This document shows positions 21,744 to 30,841 of a stretch of DNA of 64,000 nucleotides, one piece after another. This DNA comes from Methylobacterium sp. SyP6R (GTDB lineage: Bacteria; Pseudomonadota; Alphaproteobacteria; Rhizobiales; Beijerinckiaceae), in NCBI RefSeq assembly GCF_019216885.1, contig NZ_JAAQRC020000001.1:5881501-5945500 (forward strand), in the 5' to 3' direction. The first letter of the stretch is position 1. The number at the start of each line of letters is the position of its first letter. A program made the position numbers and the translations under genes. The notes under the pieces are model-generated. The model worked only from the letters and a program-made list of their open reading frames with translations. It did not search any database and was not told the origin of the DNA.

Positions 21744-22730
21744 TCAGGCTCGCCGCCCCGTCGACCCCCGGGCGATCAGCCGCCCGCTCAGCACCACCTT
21801 GCGCACCGGTTGGCCCGGATTCTTCAGCCGGTCGAACAAGAGCCCCATCGCCTGGGCGCCGATCTCGGCGACCGGCTGCTCGATCACCGTCAGGCCGGGC
21901 TCGACCAGCTCGGTCCAGGGCTCGTTGTCGAAGCCCGCGAGCGCGATCCCGCCGGGCCAGGCGATGCCGGCCGCGCGGGCCGCCCGCACCGCGCCCATCA
22001 GGATCAGCCCGTTCGAGACGACCAGCGCCTCGGGCCGCGACGGCTCGGCGAGCCAGCGCGTCACCTCTCCTTGCGCCGGCTCGGCATCGGGCGGCACGTT
22101 GCGCATCTGCGGCTCCAGCCCGTGCCGGCGCATCGCCGCGAGGTAGCCGTCGCGGCGCTCCTCGGCGGTCGAGCTGGTGGAACCGAACAGGCCGGCGATG
22201 CGGGAATAGCCCTGCTCCACCAGGTGGTCGACCAAGGCGGCGCCGGCCGCCACGTTGTCGAGCACCACCCCGTCATGGCCGCCGGGCGGACCGGTGCGGT
22301 CGATCAGCACCAGGGGGAACGGGAAGTCTTCCGGCCGTAGCCGCTCGGCGGTGCGGCGGGTCGGCGCGAAGACGACGCCGGTGACCCGCTCCTCCTGCAT
22401 CAGCCGCAGGTACAGGGCCTCGCGCTCGGCATCCTCGCCGGTGTTGCACAGGATCAGCCGCATCCCGGCCTGGTAGGCCGCATCCTCCACCGCCCGGCTC
22501 ACCGCGGTGAAGAACGGATTGCGGATATCGGCGACGATGAGCCCGATCGTCTGGGCGGATTGCGAGCGCAGGCGGCGGGCGGACAGGTTCGGCCGGTAGC
22601 CGGTCGCCCGCACCGCCGCCTCGACTTGCTCGCGCAGGGCGTCGCTGACCGGGCCCTTGCCCAGGGCCCGCGACACGGTCGCGGTGGAAACGCCCGCCGC
22701 GCGGGCGACGTCACGGATACCGACGGTCAT
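21744..22730 (-). CDS. LacI-family repressor of the fructose PTS genes
   Basis: A 328-residue protein. The helix-turn-helix GIRDVARAAGVSTATVSRALG and hinge YRPNLSARRLRSQSAQ open the protein, and a periplasmic-binding-protein-like sensor domain follows (IGLIVADIRNPFFTAV ... GGIALAGFDNEPW). It starts at the ATG at 22730; the frame is open further upstream but without homology. Its position, divergent from fruB with LacI-type palindromes between, makes it the likely fructose repressor responding to fructose 1-phosphate. The assignment of ligand is inference. Confidence 0.88.
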   Translation of the reverse strand: MTVGIRDVARAAGVSTATVSRALGKGPVSDALREQVEAAVRATGYRPNLSARRLRSQSAQTIGLIVADIRNPFFTAVSRAVEDAAYQAGMRLILCNTGEDAEREALYLRLMQEERVTGVVFAPTRRTAERLRPEDFPFPLVLIDRTGPPGGHDGVVLDNVAAGAALVDHLVEQGYSRIAGLFGSTSSTAEERRDGYLAAMRRHGLEPQMRNVPPDAEPAQGEVTRWLAEPSRPEALVVSNGLILMGAVRAARAAGIAWPGGIALAGFDNEPWTELVEPGLTVIEQPVAEIGAQAMGLLFDRLKNPGQPVRKVVLSGRLIARGSTGRRA

Positions 22731-22735
22731 CGCCT

Positions 22736-22749
22736 CGTAAACGTTTTCA
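22736..22749. promoter_or_regulatory. LacI/FruR-type operator, regulator side
   Basis: CGTAAACGTTTTCA matches 12 of 14 positions of the perfect palindrome at 22850, centred on the CG step usual for LacI-family sites. It lies 6 bases upstream of the repressor start codon, so it probably mediates autoregulation. Confidence 0.65.
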
Positions 22750-22836
22750 GGATCGCTGCCTCCTGTTGTGGCAGGCATGGCCGCTGCGTGCAAGTCCTGA
22801 CACCACCGCCGGGTGCCATGCCCTCCCCTGAGCCGA

Positions 22837-22866
22837 TTGACATGGCTCGTGAAAACGTTTTCATAA
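22837..22866 (+). promoter_or_regulatory. fruB promoter with overlapping operator
   Basis: TTGACA at 22837-22842 is a consensus -35, followed after 17-18 bases by a poor -10 (TTCATA or TCATAA). The perfect 14-bp palindrome TGAAAACGTTTTCA (22850-22863) fills the spacer and reaches into the -10, so a bound repressor would block RNA polymerase. Confidence 0.75.
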
Positions 22867-22908
22867 GCGACAAGGAAAACTCGATCGCCTCCTGGGAGGA
22901 AGCCCGCC

Positions 22909-25452
22909 ATGCTCGCGCCGACACCGCCGCTGACGCCGCGCGTCCTGATCCGCACCGCCGCCGCGCCGTCGACCAAGGAGGCGGCGATCCGCGAGGCGGC
23001 CCAGCTCCTCGTCGCCGCCGGCTGCATCGACCCGGCCTACGAGGCCAGCATGCTGCGCCGCGAGGGCGTCGCGAACACCTATCTCGGCCACGGCGTGGTG
23101 ATCCCGCACGGCATGGTCGACGACCGGGCGCTAGTGCGCGAGAGCGGGCTCGCCGTGCTCCAGGTGCCGGACGGCGTCGCCTGGCACGACGGCCAGGACG
23201 CCCATCTGGTGGTGGCGATCGCCGCGCAATCCGACACCCACATCACGATCCTGCGCCGCCTGACCCGCCTGATCCAGGACGAGGCCCGGCTCGAGCGCCT
23301 GCGCATCACGGGCGATCCGGCCGAGATCGCCGCGGCGCTCTCCGAGGATACCGCGGTCTCGGGCAGCGCCGGCCCCGCCGCCGACCTGGGCCAGAGCTTC
23401 GCCTGGACCGTCGACTACCCGACCGGCCTGCATGCCCGTCCGGCCTCGGCCTGGGTCGAGGCGGCCCGGGCCAGCCCCGCCCGGATCCAGGTCCGCCACG
23501 GCGCCGAGGTGGCGGATGCCAAGAACCTGATCGCGCTGCTCCAGCTCGGCCTGCGGGCCGGCGACGAGGCGGTGATCTCGGCCGATGGCGACGACGCCCC
23601 GGCGGCTTTGGCCCGGCTCAAGGCCGTGGTCACCGGCCTCTCGGCCGGCGAGAAGGCGGCGGCGGCTCGCGCCGCGGAAGCCGCCGCGAAGGACGCCGCC
23701 CCGGTGGCGGGCTGGAACCCGGCCGATCCGTGCCAGGTGATCCCCGGTATCGGCGCGAGCCCCGGCCTCGCGATCGGGCCGATCCACGTCCTCGGCCCCA
23801 CCGAGGTCGCGGTGCCGGACGAGCCCGAGCCGCTGACGAGCGGCGGCGACCGGCTGCACGCCGCGCTGGAGAGCACGGCGGCGCAGCTCAAGGCGCTCGC
23901 CGACGATACCGGCCGGCGCCTCGGCCAAACCGATGCCGGGATCTTCAAGGCGCAAGCCGACCTCATCGCCGACACCGACCTGATCACCCTCGCCTGCCAG
24001 CTGATGGTCGAGGGCCACGGCGTCGCCTTCGCCTGGCACCGGGCGGTGGAGCGGATGGCCGGCCAGCTCTCGGCTCTCGGCAACCCGGTTCTCGCCGCCC
24101 GGGCGGCGGATCTGCGCGATGTCGGCCGCCGGGTGCTGGCGCAGATCGATCCCGCGCTCCAGGCCGGCCACGCCCTGCCGGACCGGCCCTGCATCCTGCT
24201 CAGCCCCGATCTCGCGCCCTCCGACACCGCCGGGCTCGACCCCGCCCGGGTGCTCGGGCTCGCCACCGCGCAAGGCGGGCCGACCTCCCACACGGCGATC
24301 CTCGCGCGGACGCTGGGCATCCCCTCGGTGGTGGCGGGTGGCCCCGGCCTGCTCGCCCTCCCCGCCGGCAGGACGGCGATCCTCGACGGCACGACCGGGC
24401 GGCTCTACGTCGATCCGAGCGAGCGTGATCTCGCCTCGGCGCAAGCGTGGCGCGACGCCTTACGGGCGACGCAGGAGGCGGAGGCGCGCGAGCGCGGCCT
24501 GCCGGCCCGCACCCGCGACGGGCACGACCTCGCCGTCGGCGCCAACGTCAACACGCCCGACCAGGTGCCCTTCGCCCTGTCGCAGGGCGCCGAGGGCGTC
24601 GGACTGATGCGCACCGAGTTCCTGTTCCTGGAGCGCGGCGACACCCCGGACGAGGACGACCAGTACGCCACCTACCGAGCGATGCTGGAGGCGCTCCAGG
24701 GCCGCCCGCTGATCGTGCGCGCCCTCGATATCGGCGGCGACAAGCAGGTGCCCCACCTCGCCCTGCCGAAGGAGGAGAACCCGTTCCTCGGCGTGCGCGG
24801 CGCCCGCCTGCTGCTGCGCCGGCCCGACCTGATGGAGCCGCAGCTGCGCGCCCTCTACCGCGCCGCGAAGGATTGCGTGCCGGCCGACGCGCCGAGGGGC
24901 AAGGACGCGCCGCTCTCGATCATGTTCCCGATGATCACCTCGGTGCCCGAGGTGCTGGCCCTGCGCGAGGCCTGCGAGCGGATCCGGACCGAGATCGGCG
25001 CACCGAGCGTGCCGCTCGGCATCATGATCGAGGTGCCGGCCGCGGCGATCCAGGCCGACGCGCTGGCGGCCCATTGCGACTTCTTCTCGATCGGCACCAA
25101 CGACCTGACGCAATACGCGCTCGCCATCGATCGCCAGAACACCGAGCTGGCTCGGCAAGCCGATTCGCTCCACCCGGCGGTCCTGCGCCTGGTACGGATG
25201 ACCTGCGAGGGGGCAGGCAAGCACGGCCGCTTCGTCGGGGTCTGCGGCGGCATCGCCGGCGATCCGTTCGGGGCGGGGCTGCTCGCGGGCCTCGGCGTCC
25301 ACGAACTCTCGATGACGCCGCGCGACCTGCCGGCCGTGAAGGCGCGCCTGCGCGCCGCCTCGCTCGCCGAGCTGAAGGCGCTCGCCGACGAGGCCTGCGC
25401 CCAGCCCGACGCGGCGTCGGTGCGGGCCCTCGACCGGGAGGCGCGGTCGTGA
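22909..25452 (+). CDS. fruB: Fructose PTS fusion protein EIIA-HPr-EI
   Basis: An 847-residue phosphotransfer protein. EIIA-Fru covers about 1-150 with active-site His67 in VVIPHG; HPr covers about 163-250 with His175 in YPTGLHARPAS; Enzyme I covers about 275-840 with His461 in GGPTSHTAILAR. PEP-binding-domain motifs include GVGLMRTEFLF and DFFSIGTNDLTQYALAIDR. It passes phosphate from PEP to the fructose transporter without needing separate general PTS proteins. The ribosome site GGGAGGA precedes the ATG. It overlaps fruK by GTGA. Confidence 0.95.
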   Translation: MLAPTPPLTPRVLIRTAAAPSTKEAAIREAAQLLVAAGCIDPAYEASMLRREGVANTYLGHGVVIPHGMVDDRALVRESGLAVLQVPDGVAWHDGQDAHLVVAIAAQSDTHITILRRLTRLIQDEARLERLRITGDPAEIAAALSEDTAVSGSAGPAADLGQSFAWTVDYPTGLHARPASAWVEAARASPARIQVRHGAEVADAKNLIALLQLGLRAGDEAVISADGDDAPAALARLKAVVTGLSAGEKAAAARAAEAAAKDAAPVAGWNPADPCQVIPGIGASPGLAIGPIHVLGPTEVAVPDEPEPLTSGGDRLHAALESTAAQLKALADDTGRRLGQTDAGIFKAQADLIADTDLITLACQLMVEGHGVAFAWHRAVERMAGQLSALGNPVLAARAADLRDVGRRVLAQIDPALQAGHALPDRPCILLSPDLAPSDTAGLDPARVLGLATAQGGPTSHTAILARTLGIPSVVAGGPGLLALPAGRTAILDGTTGRLYVDPSERDLASAQAWRDALRATQEAEARERGLPARTRDGHDLAVGANVNTPDQVPFALSQGAEGVGLMRTEFLFLERGDTPDEDDQYATYRAMLEALQGRPLIVRALDIGGDKQVPHLALPKEENPFLGVRGARLLLRRPDLMEPQLRALYRAAKDCVPADAPRGKDAPLSIMFPMITSVPEVLALREACERIRTEIGAPSVPLGIMIEVPAAAIQADALAAHCDFFSIGTNDLTQYALAIDRQNTELARQADSLHPAVLRLVRMTCEGAGKHGRFVGVCGGIAGDPFGAGLLAGLGVHELSMTPRDLPAVKARLRAASLAELKALADEACAQPDAASVRALDREARS

Positions 25453-26390
25453 CCCGCGTCCTCACCCTCACCCTCAACCCGGCGATCGACCGGACCGTCA
25501 CCCTCGACCGGCTCACGCCGGGCGAGGTCCACCGCGCCCGCGCGGTGCGGGACGATGCCGGCGGCAAGGGCATCAACGTGGCGAGCTGCCTCGCCGATTG
25601 GGGCGTGCCCGTCACGGCGGCCGGCGTGCTCGGCGCCGGCAACGCCGCCGCCTTCGAGGCGCTGTTTGCCGCCAAGGGCATCGAAGATCGCTGCGTCGGC
25701 GTGGCGGGCGAGACCCGCATCAATCTGAAGCTCGTCGATCCCGCCGGCACCACCGACGTGAACCTGCCGGGCCTGACCCTGGACCCCGCGACCCTGCGGG
25801 CGGTCCGCGCCGTGCTGGCCGAGGCTGCCGGCCCTGACACCCTGGCGGTGCTCGCCGGCAGCCTGCCGGCGGGGGCCGAGACCGGCCTCTACGCCGAGCT
25901 GACCGCAGAGCTGAAGGCGCGAGGCGCCCGGGTGCTGCTCGACGCCTCCGGGCCGCCGCTCGCCGCGGCGCTGGCGGCCGGGACCCTGCCCGATGGGGTC
26001 AAGCCGAACCGGCACGAGCTGGAGGAATGGGCCGGCCGGCCGCTGCCCACCCTCGCCGACGTGGTCGAGGCGGCGCGCGGCCTCGTGCGGCGCGGCATTC
26101 CCCTGGTGGCGGTCTCGCTCGGGGCCGAGGGCGCGGTGTTCGTGCGTGAGCGGGAGGCCCTGCACGCGCTCGCTCCGGCGATCGAGGTCGCGAGCACCGT
26201 CGGGGCCGGCGACGCCCTGGTGGCGGGGCTCGTGGCCGGGCTCGTGGCCGATCTGAGCCTTGCCGATACCGCCCGCCTGGCGCTGGCCTTCGCGGCCGGC
26301 AAGCTGACCCGGGCCGGGGCCCACCTGCCGGGGCGCGAGGCAGTCGAGGCGATCGCCAGGGCGATCGAGGTACGCGTCCTGACAGCGTAA
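25449..26390 (+). CDS. fruK: 1-phosphofructokinase
   Basis: A 313-residue PfkB-family kinase that converts fructose 1-phosphate to fructose 1,6-bisphosphate. It shows LTLNPAIDRTV at the start, the substrate motif GGKGINVASCLADWG (about 38-52) and the catalytic ATP-site motif STVGAGDALVAG (about 246-257). It begins at a GTG whose GTGA overlaps the fruB stop, so translation is coupled. Confidence 0.95.
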   Translation: MTRVLTLTLNPAIDRTVTLDRLTPGEVHRARAVRDDAGGKGINVASCLADWGVPVTAAGVLGAGNAAAFEALFAAKGIEDRCVGVAGETRINLKLVDPAGTTDVNLPGLTLDPATLRAVRAVLAEAAGPDTLAVLAGSLPAGAETGLYAELTAELKARGARVLLDASGPPLAAALAAGTLPDGVKPNRHELEEWAGRPLPTLADVVEAARGLVRRGIPLVAVSLGAEGAVFVREREALHALAPAIEVASTVGAGDALVAGLVAGLVADLSLADTARLALAFAAGKLTRAGAHLPGREAVEAIARAIEVRVLTA

Positions 26391-26406
26391 AACAAACAAG
26401 GACCAT

Positions 26407-26537
26407 CCCACACACGACCTCATCCTGAGGTGCGAACGGAGTGAGCCTCGAAGGAGGGCTCCAGTTCGCTCGGAGATGACTGGAACCCTCCTTCGAGGCT
26501 CGTTTCACTCGCACCTCAGGATGAGGTCGTGTGTGGG
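26407..26537. repeat. Palindromic repeat family A, copy 2, inside the fru operon
   Basis: A 131-bp palindrome whose outer arms CCCACACACGACC and GGTCGTGTGTGGG extend beyond the family core. It lies in the 222-base gap between fruK and fruA. A stable hairpin here could protect the fruBK message or reduce read-through into the membrane-component gene. Confidence 0.85.
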
Positions 26538-26612
26538 ACGATCTGAACAGCGATCCAATCCCGCGAAGCCCGAATTCAGCCGGCACCCACAATACCCCAG
26601 GAGGAACACCCC

Positions 26613-28337
26613 ATGACCCACTTGGTGGCCGTCGTCGGAGGCGGCGATCTCAGCACCCATGCGGTGCTGGCGGCCGAGGCCCTGCGCCGGGCGGCGGGGC
26701 GGCGCAACCAGCGGCTGGACCTCGAACTGCGCGGCCGCGGCGCGACCGGCGCGCCCTTGAGCGAGGGCGCGATCCGGGACGCCGACGCGGTGCTCCTCGT
26801 CGGCACCGGCGATCTCGGCGAGGGCCGCTTCGGGGCCTTGCACCGTGCCAAGGTCGCGATCGAGGACGTGCTCGCCGACGTCGACGGGGTGATCGACCGG
26901 GCGCTCCCCGGCAAGGGGCTCGGGCAGAAGGTTTCCGGGACCGCCCCCGAGACGGGGGGGCGCAAGCGCATCGTCGCCATCACCTCCTGCCCGACGGGCA
27001 TCGCCCACACCTTCATGGCGGCCGAAGGCATCCAGGCCGCCGCCCAGGCGCTCGGCCACGCCGTGCGGGTCGAGACGCAGGGCTCGGTCGGCGCTCGTGA
27101 CGCGCTGACTCCGGAAGAGATCGCGGCGGCCGACATCGTGCTCATCGCCGCCGATACCGGGGTCGACCGCTCGCGCTTTTTCGGCAAGCGGGTCTACGCC
27201 ACCACCACCAAGGCGGCGATCCGCGACGGCAAGGGCCTGATCGCCACCGCCCTCAAGGACGCCGAATTGCAGGGCGCCGCGGCCGCCGAATCCGATGCCG
27301 CACGCCCGGCCGCCGCCGAGACGAAGGCCGGCGCCTACAAGCACCTGATGACCGGCGTGTCGTTCATGCTGCCCTTCGTGGTGGCGGGCGGCCTCCTGAT
27401 CGCGCTCGCCTTCGCGTTCGGGGGCATCGACGCGATGTCGGCGGCCAACAAGGGCAGCTTGGGCTACGCGCTCGGCGAGATCGGCGCCAAGGCGGCCTTC
27501 GCGCTGATCGTGCCCGCGCTCGCCGGATATATCGCCTTCTCGATCGCCGACCGGCCCGGCATCGCGCCGGGCATGATCGGCGGCATGCTGGCGGCCAACC
27601 TCAATGCGGGCTTCCTCGGCGGCATCGTGGCGGGCTTCATCGCCGGCTACACCGTCTCGTTCCTCAGCCGCTCCATCCGCCTGCCGAAGAACCTCGAGGG
27701 CTTGAAGCCCGTCCTGATCCTGCCGCTGATCGGCACGCTCGTGACCGGCCTCCTGATGGTCTACGTCGTCGGCTTGCCGGTGGCGGCACTCCTCGCGGCG
27801 CTCACCGGCTGGCTCAAGGGCATGCAGGGCGCGAGCGCGCTGCTGCTCGGTCTCATCCTCGGCGGCATGATGGCGGTCGACATGGGCGGACCGATCAACA
27901 AGGCGGCCTATGCCTCCTCCGCGGCGCTCATCTCCTCGGGCATCTACACCCCGATGGCCGCGGTGATGCTCGCCGGCATGACCCCGCCGCTCGGCATCGC
28001 GCTGGCCACCCGGCTCTTCCCGGGCCGGTTCAGCGCGCAGGAGCGCGAGGCCGGCACCGCCGCGGCGGTTCTGGGCGCCGCCTTCATCACCGAGGGCGCC
28101 ATTCCCTTCGCGGCCGCCGATCCCCTGCGGGTGATCCCGGCCCTGGTGGCGGGCTCGGCGGTGGCGGGCGCGATCTCGATGACTCTCGGGGTGGAACTCC
28201 GCGTCCCCCATGGCGGCCTGTTCGTGCTGCCGATCCCGAACGCCATCACCCCGGTGCTGGGCGCCGTGGCGGCGCTGGCCGCCGGCACGGCGATCACCGC
28301 CGTGCTGGTCGGCGTGTCGAAGAAGCGGACGGCCTGA
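26613..28337 (+). CDS. fruA: Fructose-specific PTS transporter EIIBC
   Basis: A 574-residue inner-membrane permease that phosphorylates fructose to fructose 1-phosphate during uptake. Residues 1-105 are a degenerate EIIB' duplicate. The active EIIB has Cys126 in AITSCPTGIAHTFMAAEG. From about 245 the EIIC part has 8-10 hydrophobic helices (MLPFVVAGGLLIALAFAFGG, GGMMAVDMGGPINKAAY). The ribosome site CAGGAGGA lies before the ATG. It completes the fru gene set with fruB and fruK. Confidence 0.95.
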   Translation: MTHLVAVVGGGDLSTHAVLAAEALRRAAGRRNQRLDLELRGRGATGAPLSEGAIRDADAVLLVGTGDLGEGRFGALHRAKVAIEDVLADVDGVIDRALPGKGLGQKVSGTAPETGGRKRIVAITSCPTGIAHTFMAAEGIQAAAQALGHAVRVETQGSVGARDALTPEEIAAADIVLIAADTGVDRSRFFGKRVYATTTKAAIRDGKGLIATALKDAELQGAAAAESDAARPAAAETKAGAYKHLMTGVSFMLPFVVAGGLLIALAFAFGGIDAMSAANKGSLGYALGEIGAKAAFALIVPALAGYIAFSIADRPGIAPGMIGGMLAANLNAGFLGGIVAGFIAGYTVSFLSRSIRLPKNLEGLKPVLILPLIGTLVTGLLMVYVVGLPVAALLAALTGWLKGMQGASALLLGLILGGMMAVDMGGPINKAAYASSAALISSGIYTPMAAVMLAGMTPPLGIALATRLFPGRFSAQEREAGTAAAVLGAAFITEGAIPFAAADPLRVIPALVAGSAVAGAISMTLGVELRVPHGGLFVLPIPNAITPVLGAVAALAAGTAITAVLVGVSKKRTA

Positions 28338-28458
28338 ACGGCCGTCTCCCTCCACGGCCGCTCAGCTCGTCGTCACGAGGAGAGGGACGGCCCTGGACGG
28401 TCGTCTCGTAGCGGCGACGATGCGGGCGGGGGTGATCGAACGAGGCCGCGGCGCGGCC

Positions 28459-29556
28459 TCACGCCGTTTCCCCGACCGTCAGCCGCGTCACCACGGGCGC
28501 GCTCATCGAGACCGACGGCATCTCGGCGCAGAGGCTCACGCTGAAGCTCTCCGGCGTCCAGTCCGGAAGCCGCAGCTCGGCCGGGATGCGGGGATTCAGC
28601 TCCTCGAGGACGCCGTCGAGGGCGTCGGCGACGAAATCGTTGAGGACCTTCCCGGCCAGGTAGCCCGTGCCCAGGAGGACGAGGGCGCCCCCGACCGGGC
28701 CGAGGGCGAGCGCGCCGACCAGCGCGAGACCCACGGTCTCGCCGGCCCAGGCCGCCGCGACGCCGAGACCGAGCCGGGCGGCCCCGACCGCGACGGTCCG
28801 CGTCGGATCCCAGGCCTCGCTCGCATCCTGCGCGATCAGCACCACCGTCAAGGCCAGCTGGGCCGGGCGGACGACGCCCTGCAGCGTCTTCACGGCCGTG
28901 CCGAACGTGCCGGCCTTCCCCGACCGGTCGATCACCTGCTTGAGGACGTCGATCTTCTCGCCGTCGGTCATCGCCTCGTACGGGCGACCGTTGCTCACCT
29001 CGGCCACGAAGCGCGCGAGATCCTTGCGCTTGACCACCGGCGACAGGAAGGACTTGCCGATCTTGCCGACCTGCCGGTTGATCTCGGCCGTCCTGCCGGC
29101 ATTGTGCCAGAAGGCCATCTCGCGGGTGATCTCGCGCATCGCGATCGCCTCGACCGCGAGGCTCGTGATCGCCTCGACATCCTTGCCCTGATGCTGGACC
29201 CGATCGAGGAAGAACGTCGCGTTCTCGCGGATCGCCTGGATGTATTCCCGCCTCGCCTGGAAGTTCGAGATGCCCCCGACCGCGGAGCGGAGGCTCCCCT
29301 TGGCGTAGCGCAGGACGTCGTCCGCGATGGCCCGCGACGGGGCGGACGACCCCGTGTCGCGCCGGCCGTCGAGGTCTCTCAGGAGGCCGAACGCCTCGCT
29401 CGCCCCCTCGTCGATCTGTCGCCCCACGCGCAGGCAATCGCCGGGCGCGAGATGGCCGCTCAGCAGCAGAACCCGCTCGCGATCCCGGGTGATGCCGACC
29501 AGCAGGCGGAGGTCGGGCTCGGGCGAGGCCGTCACGCTCATGGGGGCGCCTATCAT
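28459..29556 (-). CDS. Helical protein with glycine-rich hydrophobic segment, third gene of the JIP23-like operon
   Basis: A 365-residue protein that I do not recognise as a family. The first 220 residues are predicted helical and charged. Residues about 225-305 contain strongly hydrophobic, glycine-spaced stretches (LGLGVAAAWAGETVGLALVG, ALGPVGGALVLLGTGYLAG) that could form a membrane-inserting hairpin, as in some pore-forming proteins. The end is polar. Two start codons 15 bases apart come from a tandem 15-bp duplication (29539-29568) that also covers the stop of the upstream gene, so translation is probably coupled. Confidence 0.7.
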   Translation of the reverse strand: MIGAPMSVTASPEPDLRLLVGITRDRERVLLLSGHLAPGDCLRVGRQIDEGASEAFGLLRDLDGRRDTGSSAPSRAIADDVLRYAKGSLRSAVGGISNFQARREYIQAIRENATFFLDRVQHQGKDVEAITSLAVEAIAMREITREMAFWHNAGRTAEINRQVGKIGKSFLSPVVKRKDLARFVAEVSNGRPYEAMTDGEKIDVLKQVIDRSGKAGTFGTAVKTLQGVVRPAQLALTVVLIAQDASEAWDPTRTVAVGAARLGLGVAAAWAGETVGLALVGALALGPVGGALVLLGTGYLAGKVLNDFVADALDGVLEELNPRIPAELRLPDWTPESFSVSLCAEMPSVSMSAPVVTRLTVGETA

Positions 29557-29568
29557 GGGGGCGCCTAT
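29539..29568. repeat. 15-bp tandem duplication at a gene junction
   Basis: CATGGGGGCGCCTAT occurs twice in a row. On the coding (minus) strand each unit supplies an ATG for the downstream gene, and the first unit read carries the TAG stop of the upstream gene. The duplication adds five residues (MIGAP) in frame. Confidence 0.9.
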
Positions 29569-30233
29569 TGCAGGGTATCGGAGCGGCCGATGATGATGTC
29601 GGTCACGGGACTCGTCCCGGCCGCCGTCAGCACCACCGCCGCGTAATCGTGCTCGACCTCGTATTGCCGTTCGCCGGCCTTGCCGGTGCGTTCGGCCCGC
29701 GCGGTCGCCTTGCCGCCATTGGTCAGGTCGCGCATGATGCCGAGATTGGTCTCGCCGTCGTAATGCCCGGGCTTGCGGATCTCGGTGAAGACCGTGTTCT
29801 TGTGACTCGACGAGAACGGCCCATCCCAGAACGGGACGTCCCAGCCGCAGAAGATGTCGGTCGGGACCTGTTCGGTCCGGTACACGAGGCCGCCGGCGAC
29901 GCCTTGGAGCGACTTCGCGTGGACGACGAGGGCGACGGACCATTGCCCGTTCTCGATCACCAGATCGAGCGGATACTTCCAGACCTTGCCGTACCAATGC
30001 ACGTCGGAGCGCAGGAACAGCCGTCCGCCCGAGGCATTGAACACGCGCAGCAGGGTGGATGCGCCGGACTTGTATTCGTCCTTCATCCCGTTGACGACCT
30101 TCATGACCTCGAAGTCGGTCGAGGCCCGCTGCTCCAGGGCGTAGGAGGACAGGAGCGTCGCGGTCGCTGCCGCATCGCGAGTGCGCGCATCGGTCTTCAA
30201 CGTGGCGGAGGTTACGGCCGGGCCGAGGATCAT
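29565..30233 (-). CDS. JIP23-like protein (plant 23-kDa jasmonate-induced protein resemblance)
   Basis: A 222-residue protein, no signal peptide. The core reads STLLRVFNASGGRLFLR, then YPLDLVIENGQWSVALVVHA, then GGLVYR, GWDVPFW and FTEIRKPGHY. This order and spacing match what I recall of the plant 23-kDa jasmonate-induced protein family (YNATG, YP, NGQW...HVH, VVYR, W..P, EIREEGHY), a beta-sandwich relative of actinoporin and aegerolysin-like folds. It is paralogous to the next gene. Function unknown; membrane or lipid binding is an inference. Confidence 0.7.
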   Translation of the reverse strand: MILGPAVTSATLKTDARTRDAAATATLLSSYALEQRASTDFEVMKVVNGMKDEYKSGASTLLRVFNASGGRLFLRSDVHWYGKVWKYPLDLVIENGQWSVALVVHAKSLQGVAGGLVYRTEQVPTDIFCGWDVPFWDGPFSSSHKNTVFTEIRKPGHYDGETNLGIMRDLTNGGKATARAERTGKAGERQYEVEHDYAAVVLTAAGTSPVTDIIIGRSDTLQ

Positions 30234-30262
30234 GTGTCGTCTCCCAATTGATCGATTATGGA

Positions 30263-30841
30263 TCAGACAAAAGGATATTGCGTCTTTGTCGTGTACAGCC
30301 CATCGACCACGATGGTATCACCGAGGTATCCACGCGTGATCGCCGCCACCCGGCCGTCCTGAGAGATCGCCCTCGGCTGCGGTTTGGCCGGGACCTCGCC
30401 CTGTCTCGCCATCGCGACCGCGCATTCGCCGGCGGGGCACAGCCAATGCGTGATCAGACCCGAATCTCCGCCGCGGTATGCGATCACCAACTTGCCGAAA
30501 ACGACACCGCTGGGGGAATGAATACCCTTGGCGATGACGACGCTCCACTGGCCGGGATCGATGATGTAGTCGGGTGGATACTTCGCGATCGACGCCTCCC
30601 CCGTATAGCTGTCGCGGTGAAGCCAGAGCCGCTCGTCGCTGGCATTATAGAGGCGGAACGCGATCGCACCGTCGCCCAGCTCGCCGAGCATGGCATTGAC
30701 GTGGCGCATCAATTCGAGGTCGCGCAGGCCGCGCCGTTCGAGAGCGATCTTCGCCAGGTCGTCGTTCGTGATCGTCTCGGCGTCGGCATATCGCGGATCG
30801 AGCTTGACCTGTTCTCGAACCAGGGGCGTTGCGAACAACAT
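30263..30841 (-). CDS. Second JIP23-like paralogue, first gene of the operon
   Basis: A 192-residue protein. It aligns with its neighbour: LMRHVNAMLGELGDGAIAFRLYNASDERLWLH, KYPPDYIIDPGQWSVVIAKGI, LVIAYRG. The C-terminal part differs (CPAGEC) and lacks the GW..P/EIR block. It is 29 bases from the following gene, so they are co-transcribed. An AT-rich region upstream (30842-30990) is the probable promoter. GC content falls at this 5' end, which hints at acquisition. Confidence 0.68.
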   Translation of the reverse strand: MLFATPLVREQVKLDPRYADAETITNDDLAKIALERRGLRDLELMRHVNAMLGELGDGAIAFRLYNASDERLWLHRDSYTGEASIAKYPPDYIIDPGQWSVVIAKGIHSPSGVVFGKLVIAYRGGDSGLITHWLCPAGECAVAMARQGEVPAKPQPRAISQDGRVAAITRGYLGDTIVVDGLYTTKTQYPFV

